A stretch of 32,788 bases of DNA from Candidatus Saccharimonadota bacterium (GTDB taxonomy: Bacteria > Patescibacteriota > Saccharimonadia > Saccharimonadales > Saccharimonadaceae): positions 1 to 32,788 of the forward strand of contig JAFUBU010000001.1 in NCBI GenBank assembly GCA_017460045.1. Reading direction: 5' to 3'. Positions 28,145-32,788 of this stretch are shown in pieces (the first letter of the stretch is position 1; the number at the start of each line of letters is the position of its first letter). Position numbers and translations under genes: made by a program. The notes beneath the pieces were generated by a model. It ran no database searches, was not told the DNA's origin, and was given only the letters and a program-made list of their open reading frames with translations.

Positions 28145-29665
28145 CTAAAAGGAAGTCGCCGCCGGGGTTGACTTTGGCTCGTCAATGCGCGGCGCGGGCG
28201 TTCCCTCGCTCTCGCCGTCAAGGTTATCGTTTACACTCTCGCCCGTATCCGTCGCCGCTCCGAATATTTCTGGGAACATAGCGCGCTCGCGTTCATACTC
28301 CCTGCAGAATGCTTCAAAGTCGCCGCCCGGGTGTATCTGTTCCCATATCTCGCGCAAGCTACGTTGTCCGCTTTTTAGCTCGATACTAGACGTGCGCGCG
28401 TAGCTTTCCGCGTCGATTAGCGGTGGGGACGGCCAAACCCACTCCCACTCCGCCTCCTCTAACGTCGGAAGATTAACGGGCGCGTCATAACTCGTTATCT
28501 CATAAAACCGCGCGAAAACTCTATCGCATAAGTCGCGCTCGAACAAGTCGCGTTGCAACGTGCTAATTAGTAATTCAAAAGGTTGATTGTCAAGCCGCCC
28601 GGACGCGAAATTATATTCGTGCGAACTCCCCGTCGCTTTGTTTCTAGGAAGTCCTAGCGCGTAGCCGATTTGCGCCAACAGATTTGCGGTGTAACTGTCC
28701 GCCGCCGTGTTGGGTTGCGTCGCGTTGAATCCGCGCGCGGTCGTTCCCGGGGGGAGCGTAAGTATCCGCCCGTTGGGCGTTTCAAGTTGCTTGAATACGT
28801 CGTAGGGCGCGCCGTATTGCGGGTCGATAAGGTCGCCTTCCGCCGCTTGCTCGAATCCGTCCGTCGTTTCGATTGTAGCCCAAACGCGCGTCGACTGTTT
28901 CGCCGCTTCGATACTCGCCGCCGTATATTCCGTCAACTGTTGCAAGATACGCAACACGGGCGCGAACCACGTAATGCCGCGCGTTTGCTCTGCAAACTCT
29001 CGCCGGAAGAGATGATAACACATCTCCGGCGGCACGTCTTGATAACGCGCCGGGTTGTATCCGCTTGAAACGGTCTCGGGCGCGTCGTAAACTGTATAGC
29101 TTTCTACGTTTCCGAACTCATCAAAGCGCACGCCGTCTTGATAATCGCGCGTCTCGATAGTCGCGTTGGCGTTCCCAACTCTTGCTGAATCAATTAAATA
29201 CAAATCAAAGCCGGAGGCAAGGCGGGGATTTTTACGCGCTAAAACGAACGCCTCCCCGTCTATAACGATAGACTTCATAACGTCGCGCAAGATCGCCGCA
29301 AACCTTGTCCCCGTCGCGAATTGTTCCCACTTATGCTCGACGTAAAGCGCGGCGGCGCGGTCGATCTCTTTCGCACGCCATTTCTCGAATCCAAGGAACC
29401 GCAAGCGCGGCCCGTTTCCGACGACGTAAAGCCCAAAAAGATTAGGGATCCCGGCGGCATGCGGGTTATTCTGCGCCATATCGCGCGCTTGACTTCGTAA
29501 CGTCGCGCGATCTCTTGCGTTGCCTACTTGCCAAGGGGTCTCGGGGCGCGCTCCCTGAATAAAGGCGCGCGCGGTGTCTTGGTTAGGGCGCGCGGCGGCG
29601 TAAGACGCCGCGACCCGTCGCCGCTCTCGTTTAAAAGCCGACTGTTTAGCGCGTTTCTTTTTCAT
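28145..29665 (-). CDS. Lambda-family portal protein, 506 aa
   Basis: Full-length portal of the lambda gpB type. Hallmarks: a basic N-terminus, NNPHAAGIPNLFGLYVVGNGPRLRF, a central DVPPEMCYHLFRREFAEQTRGITWFAPVL (the YDVPxxxVIHLFxxxRPGQTRGVxWLAPVL signature) and ASGRLDNQPFELLISTLQRDLF. Function: the dodecameric ring at one capsid vertex through which DNA enters and leaves. The C-terminal 45 residues are disordered and hold the ESEGTPAPR peptide shared with the 85-aa protein. ATGA overlap with the gpW-like gene. Confidence 0.9.
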   Translation of the reverse strand: MKKKRAKQSAFKRERRRVAASYAAARPNQDTARAFIQGARPETPWQVGNARDRATLRSQARDMAQNNPHAAGIPNLFGLYVVGNGPRLRFLGFEKWRAKEIDRAAALYVEHKWEQFATGTRFAAILRDVMKSIVIDGEAFVLARKNPRLASGFDLYLIDSARVGNANATIETRDYQDGVRFDEFGNVESYTVYDAPETVSSGYNPARYQDVPPEMCYHLFRREFAEQTRGITWFAPVLRILQQLTEYTAASIEAAKQSTRVWATIETTDGFEQAAEGDLIDPQYGAPYDVFKQLETPNGRILTLPPGTTARGFNATQPNTAADSYTANLLAQIGYALGLPRNKATGSSHEYNFASGRLDNQPFELLISTLQRDLFERDLCDRVFARFYEITSYDAPVNLPTLEEAEWEWVWPSPPLIDAESYARTSSIELKSGQRSLREIWEQIHPGGDFEAFCREYERERAMFPEIFGAATDTGESVNDNLDGESEGTPAPRIDEPKSTPAATSF

Positions 29666-29874
29666 GGTCTTAATTTCTTAATTTGAACGCCGCGCCGCGC
29701 CGCTTGCATCTTGATCGCGGCTAATTCCGCCTCAATCTCCGCCTTTTTACCGCGCGCCGCTTGCTCGGTGCTTTCGACTGTGTAGGACTCGCCGCCCGCG
29801 TTGAAACTGATAATTTTACGCCCATCGCCGGTCGTTAGCTCTTGCGCGTCTTGCGTTTGCTCGTTATCGCTCAT
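29662..29874 (-). CDS. gpW-like head-tail joining protein, 70 aa
   Basis: Size (lambda gpW is 68 aa), position between terminase and portal, and the layout of a small GDGRKIISFNAGGESYTVEST hairpin followed by an AEIEAELAAIKMQAARRG helix all fit the gpW family. These proteins plug the portal after packaging and build the tail attachment site. Sequence similarity is only general, so order is the stronger evidence. Overlaps both neighbours by ATGA. Confidence 0.65.
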   Translation of the reverse strand: MSDNEQTQDAQELTTGDGRKIISFNAGGESYTVESTEQAARGKKAEIEAELAAIKMQAARRGVQIKKLRP

Positions 29875-30206
29875 TGTTCTCGGCTCCAGAAATTGGGGAC
29901 TTCATCAACGCCCGCGTCTATCGCGGCTATTGCGTCGCCGGAGGCTTTCGCTTTCGACGCGCGCGCCATAAAGTCGCGCCATTGCTCCGTGTCAATCGCC
30001 TCCGCGCCGCGCGTTACCGCTTGTAAATGGACGGTTTCCGCTTTTGCCGTCGCGACTAGAAACGCGGACAACACGGACAACAGCTCGCCAAATGTAAATT
30101 GCGCATATGGGTTGCAAACGTTTATATAGCTTTGTATTCCCTGCAACGCCGCGACGATTTGGCGCGGCTCATACGTTGTCGCGCTTTTACTCCCTTTGTT
30201 ATACAT
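29871..30206 (-). CDS. Hypothetical protein between terminase and gpW, 111 aa
   Basis: Not recognised. Mostly helical with a hydrophobic middle (FGELLSVLSAFLVATAKAETVHLQAV). No confident membrane segment. No small terminase was found elsewhere, but this gene lies downstream of the large subunit and lacks an obvious helix-turn-helix, so that role is doubtful. It has AAGAGG before the ATG and a CTTGTCAAG dyad (30219-30227) just upstream, like the dyads overlapping the early promoters. Confidence 0.6.
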   Translation of the reverse strand: MYNKGSKSATTYEPRQIVAALQGIQSYINVCNPYAQFTFGELLSVLSAFLVATAKAETVHLQAVTRGAEAIDTEQWRDFMARASKAKASGDAIAAIDAGVDEVPNFWSREQ

Positions 30207-30254
30207 ACTTTTATACCTCTTGTCAAGTAATATCCTTGATTTATGGTTATTTTC

Positions 30255-32522
30255 TTAGACTCCGAAACGACGCGCAAAACGTCGCTTTTTCTTTTCAGTA
30301 AGCGCCGCGACGTCAACGACTTCGCAACCGACGTATTCCGCAAGGACGCGACAAGCGGCGTCCGTGTCTAGGAACTCGTTATCCGAAACGCGGGGACGTT
30401 TCATGCTCCAAAAACGGTATAACAAGCCGCTTTTGCTTCTTTCGACGTAATCCTCGGCGGTTTGATGGGCGCAAAACATTGCGAACGAATCAGGATTGAC
30501 AAACGAATCCCGCGCGCATATTGTAGCCGCGCCCGGGCGGTCTGCGGGTAATTTCCACGCGGCGTCGCGGCGCGTCTTTGCCGTGTTTGCGTCGTAAGTA
30601 AAAGAGGCGTAAACGTTAGCGTAGCCGTGCGCAATCGCTCGCCGCGCTTGCGCATTCTCTATCCAATCGTAACCGCAACCGGCGCGGGCGTTTCTTCTCC
30701 ACTCTCCCTGCTTTAAGTCATAATAGCGCATAAGCCTGGAGCGGCTCTCTTGACCGTAGCAAGGGATGGCGCGCCCACTGAATCGTCCGCCGTCTATGCG
30801 GTGGAACTCGTCGACCGCCTGCCATAACGCCGCCTCCATTTCGGGGTCTTCACAGTCAAGCCCGCAAATTGCAAGGAACGGGAAACGCCGACGCGCGCGC
30901 CCGCGCGGATGCGCGTGTTGCTCGAAATCTGTTGCTTGCTCAACGTCGAACGGCTCCCCGCGCTCGTTAAAATATGCCTGGTTAAAGATTAAAAGCAAGC
31001 AATCAAGCGCGGCGTCCTTCAATCTGTCGAACTTGTCGCCCCGCTTATAAACCTCTTGTAAATCCTTTTCGTAGCTCTTTTTCGTGGCGACGTCCTGCTC
31101 CGGGAAAATTCCGAAATCGACAACGTGCGCTAGACTAAAATCGCGCGAAAAGGCGACAACCTCGTAATTTAAATAATGCTCGCCAGCGTCGATATGGGCG
31201 GTCATAACGTCCGCCCCCGCCGGGATGACGTAACGGCGCAAGACGTCGCCGGAGGCTCCCTTGCGCTCCTTGCGCGCGACGTCAACCGCCGCTAATCCCG
31301 CCCCCGTCTCGACTGCGGCGCGTCTTGCGTCGTTTTGAAACTCACACCAAAAGGACGCCTCGGACGCGCTCCAATAGTCGATAGCATAATGGATTGCGTC
31401 GACTTGCCACGCCTCTTTCTGCCTTTCGTCGTCGACGACTACGCCGCGCGCCAAGTCGTCGCGGCGCCGCGTATAATAAGCCGCAAGTTCTTGTCTCGCT
31501 TGCTCCATGTTTTCGGCGTGCTTGCGTAGCAACGCCTCCCGCACGCCTCGGTACTCTTTCCACGCGTCGAAATTATCGGGCAGGCGTTTAACAAACGGGA
31601 TAACAACTGTGCCAAATTCTGGTATATCCTCGATCATTCTTTCCGCGACGTCGCCCGGCTGATTTTGGGTTATCGCGGACAACACTGTAAGACTTTCGCG
31701 TGAACCGTCTTTACGTCTCCCCGCTAATCCTCTAATCGATTTTTGAATCGTTGAAATTATCCCGTCTACCTCGACCGCCGACCGCGCCGTCGCGTCGTTT
31801 TGGACGTCGTCTAGCATTACTGCCCGAACGCGAAAAGAACCAACGCCTTGGATTGTATGGTTAGCCCCGCGCAATCCGCCGCTTGATATCGACGTAAACC
31901 GCAAGAGTGAACCGCCGCAACGCGCGCCGGGGACATTTGGAAACACTATACGGTCGGACTTTATCTCGATCTTGAGCGGCGTCCCGTCAACCGTCAAGGG
32001 ACGTTGCGCCCGCCCCTCCCTGCGTTGCAATGGATAACTAATCTCGGGATATAACCGCGTAAAGAGTCGCGCGTCCTGCCCGCGCGCCTGGTAGTCGTCA
32101 TAAAGCGCCGCCGCGAACCAGTACGCGGCTTGTTGCGTCGACGCCCCGCCTTCCGCCGTAACGTAGATAGCGTGCCGGACTAGTCCCTCGCATAACGCTT
32201 TGAATAATAAGCCGCTTAAAATCGACGTCTTGCCCAAACCTCTGTAGGCTTCGATATTACGCCACGACCCCTTAACGATAGCGTCCCAGGCTAGTTGGAT
32301 AAACTTCTCTTGGCTCTCCGTAAAATCGGCGAAAAAAACGTCGGGCAATATTTCCCGCAACCAATCGGCGGGCGACGCCTCGAGATCGCGCCGAAGGCTC
32401 AAATTCTCACAGGGCGGGATCGGCGCGATCTCGTTAATCTCTCGCCCGCGCTCTCGACTGTATTGATTTTCATAATCGCGCTTGGCTTGCGCGCCCTGCG
32501 CGGTCGTCGGTCTCGTTGCCAT
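30255..32522 (-). CDS. terL: Phage terminase large subunit, 755 aa
   Basis: Two-domain packaging motor. The ATPase domain has Walker A AYRGLGKTS (92-100) and Walker B AVMLDDVQ (234-241). The segment RFTSISSGGLRGANHTIQGVGSFRVR before Walker B is typical of large terminases. The nuclease domain begins near VMTAHIDAGEHYLNYEVVAFS, with Asp in the usual first catalytic strand. Function: cuts concatemeric DNA and pumps it into the prohead. The ATG at 32522 (MATRPTTAQG) is chosen over a start 49 codons upstream because that extension is Arg/Gly-rich, low-complexity and unlike terminases. It is the first gene of the leftward late operon. No small subunit was recognised next to it. Confidence 0.9.
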   Translation of the reverse strand: MATRPTTAQGAQAKRDYENQYSRERGREINEIAPIPPCENLSLRRDLEASPADWLREILPDVFFADFTESQEKFIQLAWDAIVKGSWRNIEAYRGLGKTSILSGLLFKALCEGLVRHAIYVTAEGGASTQQAAYWFAAALYDDYQARGQDARLFTRLYPEISYPLQRREGRAQRPLTVDGTPLKIEIKSDRIVFPNVPGARCGGSLLRFTSISSGGLRGANHTIQGVGSFRVRAVMLDDVQNDATARSAVEVDGIISTIQKSIRGLAGRRKDGSRESLTVLSAITQNQPGDVAERMIEDIPEFGTVVIPFVKRLPDNFDAWKEYRGVREALLRKHAENMEQARQELAAYYTRRRDDLARGVVVDDERQKEAWQVDAIHYAIDYWSASEASFWCEFQNDARRAAVETGAGLAAVDVARKERKGASGDVLRRYVIPAGADVMTAHIDAGEHYLNYEVVAFSRDFSLAHVVDFGIFPEQDVATKKSYEKDLQEVYKRGDKFDRLKDAALDCLLLIFNQAYFNERGEPFDVEQATDFEQHAHPRGRARRRFPFLAICGLDCEDPEMEAALWQAVDEFHRIDGGRFSGRAIPCYGQESRSRLMRYYDLKQGEWRRNARAGCGYDWIENAQARRAIAHGYANVYASFTYDANTAKTRRDAAWKLPADRPGAATICARDSFVNPDSFAMFCAHQTAEDYVERSKSGLLYRFWSMKRPRVSDNEFLDTDAACRVLAEYVGCEVVDVAALTEKKKRRFARRFGV

Positions 32523-32717
32523 TGTCTCGATCTGCTTCTTTGAATCGTCGCGGGGGGCGCGACCGGAAAATGACCAAAAACCGGCGCGCCCCTCGCTCCG
32601 ACGTCGCGACCGTCGCCGCGACCGCAAGGACAAGCGGGCGGGGGAACCGACCAACCCCCCCCCAACCAATGCCGGGCGCCGGGTATACCCCGCCCCCGGT
32701 TGTTTTGTCTTGTTTCA

Positions 32718-32735
32718 AACACTATATCTAGTGTT
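32718..32735. promoter_or_regulatory. 7-bp perfect dyad before late operon
   Basis: AACACTA, TATC and TAGTGTT form an 18-bp palindrome in an AT-rich island upstream of terL. It is a candidate binding site for a late regulator. Confidence 0.4.
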
Positions 32736-32777
32736 ATATACTAAATAAACCTTGTAAATATAGGGGTATCCGTCGGA

Positions 32778-32788
32778 CTCGCGCCGAC
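32778..32788. repeat. Right copy of 11-bp terminal direct repeat
   Basis: CTCGCGCCGAC, identical to positions 1-11. See the left copy for interpretation. Confidence 0.55.

Larger units (their letters stand above)
32523..32788 (-). promoter_or_regulatory. Late operon upstream region
   Basis: 266 bases without a gene lie ahead of terL. The stretch holds a C/G-rich part (32560-32700), a T/A-rich part (32701-32765) with a perfect dyad AACACTA (32718-32724) / TAGTGTT (32729-32735), and on the minus strand TTTACA followed by TATA-like sequence near 32735-32760. This could be the late promoter with an overlapping operator, though spacing is not ideal. The terminal 17 bases (32772-32788) contain GTCGG...CCGAC, a partial dyad covering the terminal repeat. 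Confidence 0.4.

Noticed and set aside
32523-32669. 49-codon N-terminal extension of terL
   Set aside because: Arg/Gly/Ser low-complexity translation of a GC-rich leader; a normal start lies at 32522.
1-32788. Terminal repeats as attL/attR of an integrated prophage
   Set aside because: The integrase lies mid-window, and the ends adjoin the terminase, which fits a packaging end or circular opening point better.
1-32788. tRNA genes, CRISPR arrays or insertion sequences
   Set aside because: No cloverleaf, no regularly spaced repeat-spacer array and no transposase were seen; the repeats found are promoter and leader duplications.

Overview
The window looks like a complete or near-complete temperate siphophage (lambda/HK97-like) genome of about 32.8 kb and very high G+C. 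The first and last 11 bases are identical (1-11 and 32778-32788), and the right end lies just upstream of the large terminase gene. This fits a circular or cos-type genome opened near its packaging site. The host is inferred, not seen. Three features point to Planctomycetota or a close PVC relative: the tyrosine integrase has the FQNMRATRENEL...LGHTSGVQSRYYL style of active-site region I associate with planctomycete integrases; a phage-borne secreted Cys-rich CAP-domain protein is present; and a long beta-helix protein begins with an SLR-type N-terminus. All genes share an odd codon style rich in CG dinucleotides, with Leu mostly CTC/CTT rather than CTG.

Layout. Positions 1-718 hold no convincing gene: a G-run tract, several hairpins, then an AT tract abutting a CG-alternating tract. 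A leftward XRE-type repressor (719-1555) faces the rightward early region across a switch with two divergent sigma70-like promoters of identical spacing (1624-1651 and 1692-1719). The early region (1809-5701) is a string of small unrecognised genes separated by near-identical non-coding DNA. A 71-bp promoter block, a GC hairpin and a translation leader all recur while the genes between them differ. It also contains a sigma-like protein (5165-5701) and a small protein ending in a possible sliding-clamp peptide (4441-4704). The CAP protein (5743-6621) is followed by a structured intergenic element. A recombination block comes next: small HTH protein, Cys-cluster protein, RecT-like annealase with a helical-repeat tail, excisionase-like HTH protein and integrase (6740-10507).

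From 10484 to 32522 everything is leftward. Read in the direction of transcription it contains TerL, an unknown 111-aa protein, a gpW-like joiner, the portal, a single-ORF protease-scaffold-major capsid fusion with an internal start, a DUF2190-like decoration protein, and a small tail-linked protein. A cargo block follows: a membrane-anchored trypsin-thioredoxin fusion, a one-pass membrane protein and a beta-class DNA methyltransferase. Then come connector-region unknowns with a RusA resolvase, a D12-class adenine methyltransferase, a beta-helix protein, tail terminator and tube candidates, two tail chaperone frames joined at an A9 slippery site, a gp10-like protein, the tape measure and a distal tail protein.

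How the genes may work together. The repressor should hold the early promoters silent in lysogeny. RecT, RusA and two methyltransferases would handle phage DNA recombination and protection. Integrase and the Xis-like protein would govern integration. No replication helicase, primase, small terminase or classical endolysin was recognised. The protease-thioredoxin fusion beside a small membrane protein is therefore an attractive but unproven candidate for envelope attack. The most unusual items are the repeated non-coding cassettes with swapped genes, the protease-thioredoxin fusion, the A9 frameshift, and the internal start in the capsid fusion.
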